Positions 25,736-34,235 of a DNA stretch of 64,000 nucleotides are shown in pieces (position 1 is the stretch's first letter; each line of letters opens with the position of its first letter). A model generated the notes under the pieces. It was given only the letters and a program-made list of their open reading frames with translations. It did not search any database and was not told the origin of the DNA. This DNA is from Verrucomicrobiales bacterium. Lineage in GTDB: Bacteria; Verrucomicrobiota; Verrucomicrobiia; Verrucomicrobiales; DEV007. The stretch spans positions 24,645 through 88,644 of the forward strand of contig JARGNG010000019.1 of NCBI GenBank assembly GCA_029213265.1, in the 5' to 3' direction. A program made the position numbers and the translations under genes.

Positions 25736-27939
25736 GCGCGGAATCAAACGATACGGAAGACCTCCTCGATCGCTACCTCGATGGCACGATCGAGCCGGAA
25801 GAGCTTACGCTTCTCGACCATGAGCTGAAGGAGCAGCCCGCGCTCCGGCAGGAACTGCGCTCACGGATTCGTCTTCATGGGCTTCTTTCGGATCATTATC
25901 GGCAGGAAGACGGGGATGCCGGACTCACTGCGATGGCTCCGTTTCTTCCGCTTCCTCCCCCAACAAAATCACGTCGGCTTCCCGCCCTGGCTCTCGCTGC
26001 AGCAGCAGTCATTGCGTTAGGGCTCTATCTTTTTCCGCGCCAGGGATCTCCCCGGGACAACGAAATGGCAGCCGTGCAGCGTGTAGCCAACGCGAGCTGG
26101 GAAACTGGAGAGGTCGTTGAGATCGGCGAAGTCGTTTCCCTGGAGAAGCGCAATCTGGTGGAGGGCTTTCTCGAAATGGAGATGGCCAACGGGATTCACA
26201 TCGCGATTGAAAGTCCCGCTGTGTTTCAATTCCTGAGCGAGGATCGTTTGCGCCTCGACCGCGGACATCTTTCCGCCCAGGTCCCCGAGGGAGCGGAGGG
26301 GTTTACGGTGGTTACTTCAGCGGGGGAAGTGATCGATCTCGGAACGCGATTCGGGGTCTCCGTCGAAGGCGATGCTGTGGAGGCCCATGTCTTTGAAGGG
26401 GAGATCAAGGTCAACTCGAAAGGAACCGAATCCATCCTCCTCGAAAAGGAAGAGGCGATTTCTCTGGGAAAAAAGAAACGGTATCACTCCGACGCCGAAA
26501 GCTTTCCGATGCCCTCCTACCCTCTTCCGGTTGCCTTGCAAGATGGCGACTTTGAAATCGGGCCGGTCCCGGAAGCCGGTATCCCCGGAAAGGTAGGCCA
26601 TTGGGGCGGCGACTCCGCCTCCTTCGTCGGCTCGACTTCCGGCATCACCCCGGTATCCGGAACCAGGATGCTGCAGTTTCATGCAACGCGGGATCACCTG
26701 AGCGAACCTGAAACGGGCCAACAGGCTTCGGAGCTTTGGCAGCTCGTCGATCTCAGTGCCTTTTCGGACGAAGTAAACCGGGGCGGCGTGGTCGCTGACC
26801 TGCAAGCCGCCTTCAACCGCGCCGCTCAATCGCCTGACACAGACACCAAATTTGGCATTGGGATCACCGCGTTTCGCGGTTCGATTCCGGATGCCGCAGA
26901 ATACTGGGACCGGAAGCGGGAACCTCTTTCGGAACGGCTTTCCCAGGCCGGCAACGAAATTCTGACAGATGCTGATCCCTCTACCTGGGAATCAGCCGAA
27001 TGTCGTTTCACCGTTCCGCGGGGAACGGACTTCCTGATGATCCAGGTATTTGCTTTCGAAGACGTTCGCAACGAAGAGGAGAATGAGTTCTCCGGACACT
27101 TTGCAGATGCCATCCATCTCGCGCTTCAGACAGAGGCGCGTCCTTCCAGACCCCGTGCGGAATGGGAAGGGGGTGCTGGAAGCTGGAACAACCCGAAAAA
27201 CTGGAAGGCGGGGCGCAACCCGGACGGTGCCCGCGATGAAATTTTCCTCCAGGGTCAGGAATGTCTTGTCGATCATCGGATTGAACTGAAACAGAATCTC
27301 ACGATCGCCCCCCACAATGACTCCATCGGAATCCTGCGAATCAGCAGGGAAGGGGCGTTGGAAAAATCAGGAACCGGCCAATTGATTGTCGGCTACAACG
27401 AAGGCGCCATTGCTGAGCTGATTATCGAAGGCAGGCTTCTCACCGCAGGCCCGGTGTTCATCGGGCGCAACAATCGTCGATCCGAAGTCCATGTGAATCA
27501 GGGGTCCTGGGTTTCCCGGGAGGGGATCATCCGCATGGCACAGTATGGAAACCGGGGTCCAGATACCGCCAGCACTTTGCGGGTTTCAAATGGAGGAAGC
27601 CTCACCGCAGAATCCATGGAACTGGTCCACGATCTCGCAACGATTCAGATTGAAAGCGGAGGCACCATTGACACCGAGCGCCTCCGCGTTGGAGGCAGTG
27701 AAGGCGCGGCTCTGGTTGCGATTCAGAGCGGAGTGCTCCGCGTGAGGCAACTGGAGTTCGGATCCGGGGGCACGATGCAATTACTCTCTGCAGACGCGGT
27801 TCTCGAGCTGGCAGGAGACTGGAATTCTGAGTCTTTGCGGAAGGTCCCCGATTCCCGCTGGGAATGGTCATCTGATCCTACCTTTGAATCGATCCAGGTC
27901 GATGGGGAAACCTGGACCCGCATTCGCCTTCCGCGGTAA
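25732..27939 (+). CDS. FecR-domain anti-sigma factor with beta-repeat C-terminus
   Basis: This 735-residue protein starts at the ATG overlapping the sigma stop by 4 bp; an upstream in-frame ATG at 25642 lies inside sigma. Residues 1-60 form a zinc-less anti-sigma-like helical region (LLDRYLDGTIEPEELTLLDHEL), 82-101 is one membrane helix, and about 125-265 is a FecR domain (GFTVVTSAGEVIDLGTRFGV). The middle is a beta domain. The last 230 residues begin WEGGAGSWNNPKNW and contain glycine-rich repeats like those of autotransporter or PEP-associated beta-helices. It probably transmits an outer signal to the sigma factor. Confidence 0.85.
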   Translation: MSAESNDTEDLLDRYLDGTIEPEELTLLDHELKEQPALRQELRSRIRLHGLLSDHYRQEDGDAGLTAMAPFLPLPPPTKSRRLPALALAAAAVIALGLYLFPRQGSPRDNEMAAVQRVANASWETGEVVEIGEVVSLEKRNLVEGFLEMEMANGIHIAIESPAVFQFLSEDRLRLDRGHLSAQVPEGAEGFTVVTSAGEVIDLGTRFGVSVEGDAVEAHVFEGEIKVNSKGTESILLEKEEAISLGKKKRYHSDAESFPMPSYPLPVALQDGDFEIGPVPEAGIPGKVGHWGGDSASFVGSTSGITPVSGTRMLQFHATRDHLSEPETGQQASELWQLVDLSAFSDEVNRGGVVADLQAAFNRAAQSPDTDTKFGIGITAFRGSIPDAAEYWDRKREPLSERLSQAGNEILTDADPSTWESAECRFTVPRGTDFLMIQVFAFEDVRNEEENEFSGHFADAIHLALQTEARPSRPRAEWEGGAGSWNNPKNWKAGRNPDGARDEIFLQGQECLVDHRIELKQNLTIAPHNDSIGILRISREGALEKSGTGQLIVGYNEGAIAELIIEGRLLTAGPVFIGRNNRRSEVHVNQGSWVSREGIIRMAQYGNRGPDTASTLRVSNGGSLTAESMELVHDLATIQIESGGTIDTERLRVGGSEGAALVAIQSGVLRVRQLEFGSGGTMQLLSADAVLELAGDWNSESLRKVPDSRWEWSSDPTFESIQVDGETWTRIRLPR

Positions 27940-27967
27940 GACCTCTCCCGGTTGTCCAGAACCCCGG

Positions 27968-28906
27968 CTATTGCGAAATCTTCTCCGATTCGAGAAGACC
28001 GATTACAGCCCACGCCGTGCCCCAGAAATTGGAGACCCGGGTCGACTCTGCCCGATCCTTGGTGCTGAGCGTTTCCCAATACCCCTCTTCGGTCTGGGAA
28101 GTAAGAAGGTAGTTTCGAGCGCGTTCGACCCTCCCGGAATTTTTCTTCACTTCGTTTGCGCGCGCCAGCGCAAACAGAGCTTGTCCGGTACCTGTCGGGC
28201 TGCTTTTCTCTCCGTCGATCCAGCTCCATCCGCCGTCCTCGTTTTGTCGGGAAAGCAGCGCCTGGATCGACTCTGGACTTCCTTTAAGCACAACATTCAT
28301 GGCATACCACTCATTGGCTTTTGCTTTACCGGGCGGGCCGGTTGGTGCTTTCGGCCCGTTCTCGTCGGCGCTCAGTGCTGCCAGCATCCACTGGTTGGAA
28401 ACCCACTGGGTCTCCTCCTTCGGGCGATCCTGCATGGGCAGTTGACCTCCCGGCTTCCAGTTTCCATCCTGGCCCTGATTCGAACGAACAATATCAAGCA
28501 GCGAGGCTTTCGTTTCTTCCGGAACGAAAGCGGCGGAAGCAGACAGCAGAAGTTGACTGACGCCCTCCACGTTGCGATCACCGCGGACCGCATCCGGATC
28601 GGGTATTTCCTCCGGTTTTTTCGGGTCGGGTGGAATCGGGGACAGGAAGAAGTCGCGGACAAACTGGCGCTGTTTCTTCAGCGACACTTCATCTACCTCG
28701 TAGCCAGCCTCCAAAGCGAGATCTTTGGCCCAGATCAGAAAGGTGGAATGGTGGCAGGAGGTGCACTTTTTCTTCTCAATCCACCAGTTTCCTTCTTCCT
28801 CCAGATAAGGGAGTGCGCGCTCAATGGACCGGCTCGTCGCATCCTCCGTGAGAGCAGAAAAAGCCATCACCTGAAAGACAATCAAGGTGATCAGAAGAAA
28901 TCTCAT
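27968..28906 (-). CDS. Secreted cytochrome/terpene-cyclase-like repeat protein
   Basis: The 312-residue protein has a signal peptide (1-20) and one heme c motif, Cys48-Thr-Ser-Cys51-His52. An alpha-alpha toroid follows, with squalene-cyclase/prenyltransferase-like repeats (NQGQDGNWKPGG, NEDGGWSWIDG, TSQTEEGYWETL). The catalytic DxDD of squalene-hopene cyclases is not visible, so it is unlikely to be a cyclase. Such heme-plus-toroid proteins occur in Planctomycetes and Verrucomicrobia; their role is unknown. The gene is convergent with the FecR-protein gene, 28 bp away. Confidence 0.83.
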   Translation of the reverse strand: MRFLLITLIVFQVMAFSALTEDATSRSIERALPYLEEEGNWWIEKKKCTSCHHSTFLIWAKDLALEAGYEVDEVSLKKQRQFVRDFFLSPIPPDPKKPEEIPDPDAVRGDRNVEGVSQLLLSASAAFVPEETKASLLDIVRSNQGQDGNWKPGGQLPMQDRPKEETQWVSNQWMLAALSADENGPKAPTGPPGKAKANEWYAMNVVLKGSPESIQALLSRQNEDGGWSWIDGEKSSPTGTGQALFALARANEVKKNSGRVERARNYLLTSQTEEGYWETLSTKDRAESTRVSNFWGTAWAVIGLLESEKISQ

Positions 28907-28949
28907 ACCAACAGTCTATCATGAGCCCTTGCAGGCCCGCATGGCGTTA

Positions 28950-29213
28950 TCAGGAGGCAACGAGCGCTCTCAGGTATCGAACGGCAGCCACCGCCGCGAT
29001 GCCTCCGAGGGTCCCATAGATCGACAGGAAAGTAATTTGAGTCGTCTTTGAAAGCGGTTCGAAGGAGGCAAGGAATCCGAAGGTGGCTGCAGCCAGGACG
29101 ACAAGGGAAACCAGCAATCCGGCAATCTGGCCTGCGATTCTACCCCGATAGAAAATGGCGAGGACGAGAAGAAGGAGGAAAATGGAGACAGGGAGGAGGA
29201 GAAGCGCATTCAT
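28950..29213 (-). CDS. Small membrane protein, unknown function
   Basis: This 87-residue hydrophobic protein has three predicted membrane helices (about 4-22, 30-50, 58-80) with short charged connections (YRGRIAG, EPLSKTTQ). No conserved motif is recognised. It lies 43 bp upstream of the cytochrome/cyclase-like gene on the same strand and may be co-transcribed with it. It is called on hydrophobic pattern, a plausible start and position; a spurious frame cannot be excluded. Confidence 0.6.
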   Translation of the reverse strand: MNALLLLPVSIFLLLLVLAIFYRGRIAGQIAGLLVSLVVLAAATFGFLASFEPLSKTTQITFLSIYGTLGGIAAVAAVRYLRALVAS

Positions 29214-29272
29214 CGTAGACTTACATTCACCGGGATCGGCCTCCGGGAAAATCGATTTGAGGAGGGGTTTGC

Positions 29273-29287
29273 ATCAATCGAATTGAT
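29273..29287. promoter_or_regulatory. Operator-like dyad upstream of DUF4838 gene
   Basis: ATCAAT-CGA-ATTGAT is a perfect 6-bp inverted repeat around three bases. It sits about 80 bases before the chosen start of the DUF4838 protein. The size and symmetry suit a helix-turn-helix repressor. No regulator gene is adjacent, so this is a weak call. Confidence 0.35.
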
Positions 29288-29365
29288 GAGCTTCTCCATC
29301 AGGTTCTGAAACCCTCCCTCTCTACGCCATTGCCGGGAAACCGGAAATCGAGTCTCATCACGGGA

Positions 29366-32300
29366 ATGATCCCGCCCCGACTCCTCCAAACGGCTGCAAA
29401 GTTTACCTGCTCGCTGGTTCTCGTTTCGTCGACTTTTTTACTTCCGGTTTCTGCCGCGCCCTTTCTCATCGAAAACGGCGAAGCCCGTGCCGAGATCGTG
29501 ATCGCGGAAACCCCGAAACGCTCAGCCCGTCTCGCGGCCGCTGACCTCCAACTCTATCTCAAAAAAATCTCCGGTGCCCGCCTGCCCATCGTCATCCATC
29601 CGACTCCGGATGTGCCTCTGCAAATCTACGTGGGCGAAAGCTCCCATGCCGCAAAGCTCAGTGTTAGTCCTGATGGCCTTGCAGCGGGAGCCTACCGAAT
29701 CGTTTCGGGTGAAAGCTGGCTCGCCCTGATCGGAGACGACACCGACTTCGTTCCCGTCGAGCCCTGGGCCCGCAACAACAGCGATCGCGTCAGTGGAAAG
29801 CTGCAGGCCGAATGGGAGAAGCTGGCCGGCTATCCCTGGGGGGTTCCGAATGGCGGGATGTACAAGCACAGGCAGCGCCTCGCTCCTGAACTCGGTCTTC
29901 CGGATGGCGTCGAACCTGCCGGGGACGAGGTTTTTGAAGTCTGGAACTTCGATGAGCGGGGCTCCTACAACGCGGTTTGTGGCTTCCTCCGCGATCTCGG
30001 GGTGCGCTGGTATCTCCCCGGCGAAATTGGAGAGGTAGTTCCCGGGATGAAGTCCGTCCCCCTCCCGAAAGTCGACAAGATCGTCGAGCCCGATTTTCCG
30101 GTCCGCCAGTTCAACGTCCGGTGGAGCACCGCGAACGATGAGACGATGTTCTGGATGATGCGACTCGGGATCCGCCAGCCCTATGGCCTCATGATTGCTC
30201 ACGGGATGGACAACATGACTCATACCGACGCTATTCTTACGAGGCACCCGGACTGGTTTGCTCTCTTTGGTGGTAAAAGGGACAACGCGCCCGGAGAACG
30301 CCTCAATCACCTCTGCTACTCGAACAGGGAGCTGTTCGATCATACGGTTCGCTGGGCCCGGGCCCAGTTCGATATCTATGACTACACTTCGGTATCGATC
30401 ATGCCTCCCGACGCCTACATCGCGATCTGCCAGTGTGATCTTTGCGAAGGGAAAGATGTCCCGGAAATGGGAAGCCGCGGCAAGCTGTCGAATCATGTCT
30501 GGGATTTCGTCAACCGGGTCGCCGTCGAAGTCGGCAAAACCCATCCTGACAAAAAGATTCTCTGCTGTGCTTACGGAGCGAATACGAATCCGCCGACTAA
30601 CATTACCAAGTTGGAGCCGAATGTTCAGGTCATGATCGTGGGAGGTCGCCGGCCGCGAAACACCCTGCCCGAACAGCGCGAGGAGATTCAGAAACTCCGT
30701 GCCGGATGGCTTACGAAAACCGACAACCCGCTGATGGTTTTTGAGAACTATCCCTTTACTGATCGGGGTTGGTATCTTCCGGCCTTCACCGCAAAGGCAA
30801 TCGGAGAAAGCATCAATGCCACCAAAGAAATCTCCTCGGGAGAAGACATCTGGCTGAGTATGTCGCGCGATTTTGATACCGAAGGAATCGGGTTCAATCA
30901 CTTCCAGGTCTACTTCACGGCGAGGATGTACTGGGGAGGAAAGCAGCAGGACCCGGTCGCGATGCTCGATGAATACTGTCGCCGGTTCTATGGCCCCGCG
31001 TCCAGCGAGATGAAGGCATTCTTCGAATACTGTGAGCCGAACTGGCAATCCATGGAAACGGAAGTGGAGCCGGTCACCAGGGCCCTCGAGCTTTTCTCCG
31101 CAGCGAAACGCAAGGTCGGCGAAGATTCCGTCTACGGAAAACGAATGGCCCTGATCGATGACTTTCTCGAAGACCTGCGGAGCAAGTCGGAACTGCTCAG
31201 TCAGAAACGCGGCCCCGTTTCGAAACTGCGCACGGTCTGGGAGCCGAAGGAACCCATCGTCATCGATGGCAAACTCGACGAATCCTACTGGCGCGAGGTT
31301 CCTGCGTCTTCGACCGGACGCCTGCGCGAGTTGCAGACGGGGCGTATTCCCACTTTCGGAACACAGATCATGGCGGCCTGGGATCGCAGCGGAAGCAACC
31401 TCTACCTGGCCATTCGTTGTGAGGAGAACCCCGGGGAGGAGCTGAATATTGCGACCACGGAAAAGGAGGATCCCTCGATCTGGTATGGGGATGCCATCGA
31501 AATCCATCTCGATACCGATGCGCATCGCTACTACCAGATAGCGGTGAATCCGGCCGGGGCTCTCGTTGATCTCGACCGGGGAGCGGACCGGAACAGCTGG
31601 TTTCGCTGGGAGTCGCAGGCCGAGGTCGCGACGCAGGTAGCGGGGGATCATTGGACCGTGGAAATCCGCATTCCGGTGACGGAAGACGAAAATGATCCCC
31701 TCAATCAGGTCGTGGGGAGGAAGCCGTCCCAGAGTCTGCCCTGGCATTTCAATATCTGCCGCCAGCGAATCCGGGAAAACGGCTCGGAGCATTCGGCCTT
31801 TTCTCCGACCGGGACGGCAGGATTCCACGAGCCGATGAAGTTCGCCCACTTCTACGACGGGCGTTCCCATCCGTTTGATGTCGACCCGACCGTTTCCGAT
31901 TACCTGATCGAAAGAAGCAAGGCCGATGCTCTCCAGCGCGGCCGAAAGACGAGCGAAGCCCTCGAAGCCTGGATTGCCCTTTCCCGGACCGAAGGCCTGA
32001 CAGAGTTGCAAAAATCAGACGCTCTCTCGCAGGCAGTCCTTTGTGCGCGACAGCTGAAAGACGAAGCGCAGGCGAATGACCTTGCTGAGAAAATTTCCGT
32101 CGAATCGATTCGAAAGGCCGTACAAATGGAGACCCTTCTCGCGTCGCGTAAATGGGAAGAACTGCTTGAGCAATTCGGAGCCGAGGACATCGCCAGCTGG
32201 CCCTTCCCGCAAATCGGAGCCGGTGCCTACGCTCGCGGTCGTGCTGCCTACGCGGCGAAGAAGGGAGAGCTGGCGGAAGCCGACTATCTCCTCGCTCTTC

Positions 32301-32710
32301 CCTTTGTGGCGGACCCGCGTGTTCGCCTTGGCCTGCTTCGATCGATCGCTCACAACCGGGAAATGTTTCTCGGCGACGATCCGGGAGCACTGGAATTCTA
32401 TCGGCGCATTACAGAGGGAAACAAGAGTGGCGGAGCTGACTACTACTACGGCCTCCAGGGCGCTGCCAGAATCCTAACACGGCAAGAAGACTACGACGAG
32501 GCTCTCGCGGTTTTCGATCGGATCGACTTCGGGAAAACCCAGGGATCGTGGCGCAGTTCACTGCGACTTTCCCGCGCCGACGTACTGGCTGCCGCGGGGA
32601 AAGCAGTGGAGGCCCGAAAAGACCTTGAGGCGGTGCTCGCGGACGATCAGGCACAGGCCTCCGTCAAAGACCGGGCCTCCATCGCGCTGGAGGAGCTGGC
32701 CGGGAAGTAG
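29366..32710 (+). CDS. Secreted DUF4838 glycosidase-like protein with CBM9 domain
   Basis: This 1114-residue secreted protein has a signal peptide (about 1-31, ending VSAAP). An N-terminal alpha-glucuronidase/GH20b-like domain (AAADLQLYLKKISGARLPIVI) is followed by the DUF4838 region (HPDWFALFGGKRDN, HLCYSNRELFDH, SVSIMPPDAYIAICQCDLC). A CBM9-like sugar-binding domain begins VIDGKLDESYWREVP, and the last about 230 residues are TPR-like helical repeats. It likely acts on polysaccharides outside the cytoplasm; catalytic residues and substrate cannot be assigned. The ATG at 29366 is preferred over an upstream TTG at 29330. Confidence 0.88.
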   Translation: MIPPRLLQTAAKFTCSLVLVSSTFLLPVSAAPFLIENGEARAEIVIAETPKRSARLAAADLQLYLKKISGARLPIVIHPTPDVPLQIYVGESSHAAKLSVSPDGLAAGAYRIVSGESWLALIGDDTDFVPVEPWARNNSDRVSGKLQAEWEKLAGYPWGVPNGGMYKHRQRLAPELGLPDGVEPAGDEVFEVWNFDERGSYNAVCGFLRDLGVRWYLPGEIGEVVPGMKSVPLPKVDKIVEPDFPVRQFNVRWSTANDETMFWMMRLGIRQPYGLMIAHGMDNMTHTDAILTRHPDWFALFGGKRDNAPGERLNHLCYSNRELFDHTVRWARAQFDIYDYTSVSIMPPDAYIAICQCDLCEGKDVPEMGSRGKLSNHVWDFVNRVAVEVGKTHPDKKILCCAYGANTNPPTNITKLEPNVQVMIVGGRRPRNTLPEQREEIQKLRAGWLTKTDNPLMVFENYPFTDRGWYLPAFTAKAIGESINATKEISSGEDIWLSMSRDFDTEGIGFNHFQVYFTARMYWGGKQQDPVAMLDEYCRRFYGPASSEMKAFFEYCEPNWQSMETEVEPVTRALELFSAAKRKVGEDSVYGKRMALIDDFLEDLRSKSELLSQKRGPVSKLRTVWEPKEPIVIDGKLDESYWREVPASSTGRLRELQTGRIPTFGTQIMAAWDRSGSNLYLAIRCEENPGEELNIATTEKEDPSIWYGDAIEIHLDTDAHRYYQIAVNPAGALVDLDRGADRNSWFRWESQAEVATQVAGDHWTVEIRIPVTEDENDPLNQVVGRKPSQSLPWHFNICRQRIRENGSEHSAFSPTGTAGFHEPMKFAHFYDGRSHPFDVDPTVSDYLIERSKADALQRGRKTSEALEAWIALSRTEGLTELQKSDALSQAVLCARQLKDEAQANDLAEKISVESIRKAVQMETLLASRKWEELLEQFGAEDIASWPFPQIGAGAYARGRAAYAAKKGELAEADYLLALPFVADPRVRLGLLRSIAHNREMFLGDDPGALEFYRRITEGNKSGGADYYYGLQGAARILTRQEDYDEALAVFDRIDFGKTQGSWRSSLRLSRADVLAAAGKAVEARKDLEAVLADDQAQASVKDRASIALEELAGK

Positions 32711-32734
32711 CCCCTTTCTATCCCGGCAGGGCCT

Positions 32735-32765
32735 AACAGGGTTTCCTCACCAACCCAACCCTGTT
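32735..32765 (+). terminator. Inverted repeat after DUF4838 gene
   Basis: AACAGGGTT (32735-32743) and AACCCTGTT (32757-32765) form a perfect 9-bp stem with a 13-base loop, 24 bases after the DUF4838 stop. No U tract follows directly; a T-run comes 20 bases later. It may terminate or stabilise the upstream transcript, or be an operator for the next operon. Confidence 0.35.
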
Positions 32766-32801
32766 GGACCGTCGAACGAGCGTGATATTTTTTTTCTTTT
32801 C

Positions 32802-32813
32802 CTGCTAAGCTTT
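32802..32813 (+). promoter_or_regulatory. CTGCTAAGCTTT box upstream of DUF1501 operon
   Basis: This 12-mer is identical to the one before the ECF sigma gene (25153-25164). It ends 34 bases before the DUF1501 start. It could be a -10 element (TAAGCT) or a common regulator site. Confidence 0.35.
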
Positions 32814-32847
32814 GTGCATCCCGTGCATTTCTTTGCAAACCCGACCT

Positions 32848-34218
32848 ATGAAAGCAACCGGCTGCCCCCGTTTTCAACAATCTCTCCGCTACTCCCGTCG
32901 CGATGCCTTGCGAGTCGGTTCGCTTGGAACGCTCGGGCTTTCCCTCGGTCAACTTCTCCGACTCGAAGCCGCCCAGAAAAATTTCGAGAGCCAACCGGGA
33001 ACGGCAAAGAGCGTCATTCAGATCATTCTCCCCGGCGGAATTGCCGCCCAGGAAACCTGGAACCCCAAGCCGGAAGCACCTCTCGAATACCGCGGGCCTT
33101 TTGGGTTTCAGAAAACTCCTCTTCCCGGAATTGTTCTCGGGGAAGTGCTGCCCCGCCTCGCCGGAATGGCTGATCAACTGACTGTGGTGAGGTCTGTGGT
33201 TGGAAATATTCCCGATCACGGACTCGCCACCTACAACATGATTACCGGCCAGAAGCCAAGCCAGGCGATCAAGCATCCTTCGGTCGGTTCCGTGGTGAAT
33301 CACGAATTCGGACCCCGTAACGGACTCCCCGGATATATCGGGATGCCGACTCTGGAAAATGTAAGCGGTTCCGGAACGGGCTACCTCAGCGATGCCTATG
33401 GAGCCTTCTCAACCGGGGGCGATCCGGCAGTGGGCGATGCTTTTGAGGTTCGTGATTTGCGTCTTCCCAACGGGGTCGATCTGGAGACCTTTGAGAAGCG
33501 AAAAAATGTTCGTGACCTGGTGAACGAGCAGTTCCGAAAACTCGAGGCGAACCCGGCTCCGCTTGAGACGATGGATTCCTACTACAACCAGGCTTACACC
33601 ATGATTTCTTCGGATGCGGTCCGCAATGCGTTCGACATGTCGCAGGAATCAGCGGCGACGCGGGAACGCTACGGAATGGGGAAATACCTGGAGCGGGTCA
33701 CCTACGGAAAATCATTCGGATCGGAGGCGGGAGGCCGAATGCTTCTCGCGCGAAGGCTCGTCGAAGCGGGGGCGCGTTTTGTTTCCCTCCAGTATGGGTC
33801 GTGGGATGATCACGTTCGACTTCGTGAGTCGTATCAGCTGCAGATGCCGGCCTTCGATCATGCCCTTGCCGCGTTGATTCAGGATCTCGACGAGCGGGGC
33901 TTGCTCGACAGCACTCTCATCTGGGTGGCCTCGGAGTTCGGACGCACTCCGAAGATCAACGCCTCGGCGGGAAGAGATCACTGGTCGCGGGTTTTCTCCA
34001 TGGCCATGGCCGGAGGGGGTTTGAACCGGGGCCTCTTTTATGGAGACAGCGACGCCACTTCGAGTGAGCCCTCGAAAGATGCCGTGCCTCTCTGCGATCT
34101 TCATTCCACGATCTACCAACTGATGGGGATCAATTCACAGAAGGAACTGATGGCTCCCGGGGAACGACCCATCGAAATCGTTGATGACGGAAAACCGGTC
34201 GAGGATCTCATTGCCTAG
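32848..34218 (+). CDS. DUF1501 domain protein, first copy
   Basis: This 456-residue protein has a twin-arginine-like N-terminus (YSRRDALRVGSLG), suggesting export in folded form. The DUF1501 family is related to the sulfatase/alkaline phosphatase superfamily. Recognisable segments are IPDHGLATYNMITG, PGYIGMPTLENVSGSG, AGARFVSLQYGSWDDH, LIWVASEFGRTPKIN and GRDHWSRVFSMAMAGGG. The usual HGGPSQ near the N-terminus reads PGGIAAQ, so that site differs from the second copy. The ATG at 32848 is preferred over TTG 32812. It heads a four-gene PVC operon. Function unknown. Confidence 0.9.
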   Translation: MKATGCPRFQQSLRYSRRDALRVGSLGTLGLSLGQLLRLEAAQKNFESQPGTAKSVIQIILPGGIAAQETWNPKPEAPLEYRGPFGFQKTPLPGIVLGEVLPRLAGMADQLTVVRSVVGNIPDHGLATYNMITGQKPSQAIKHPSVGSVVNHEFGPRNGLPGYIGMPTLENVSGSGTGYLSDAYGAFSTGGDPAVGDAFEVRDLRLPNGVDLETFEKRKNVRDLVNEQFRKLEANPAPLETMDSYYNQAYTMISSDAVRNAFDMSQESAATRERYGMGKYLERVTYGKSFGSEAGGRMLLARRLVEAGARFVSLQYGSWDDHVRLRESYQLQMPAFDHALAALIQDLDERGLLDSTLIWVASEFGRTPKINASAGRDHWSRVFSMAMAGGGLNRGLFYGDSDATSSEPSKDAVPLCDLHSTIYQLMGINSQKELMAPGERPIEIVDDGKPVEDLIA

Positions 34219-34235
34219 CCTTTGCCCTCGTTCCT

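Noticed and set aside
29522..32011. 829-codon open frame on the minus strand inside the DUF4838 gene
   Set aside because: It is a mirror frame caused by high G+C at third codon positions; the plus-strand protein has recognisable domains and the minus frame has none.
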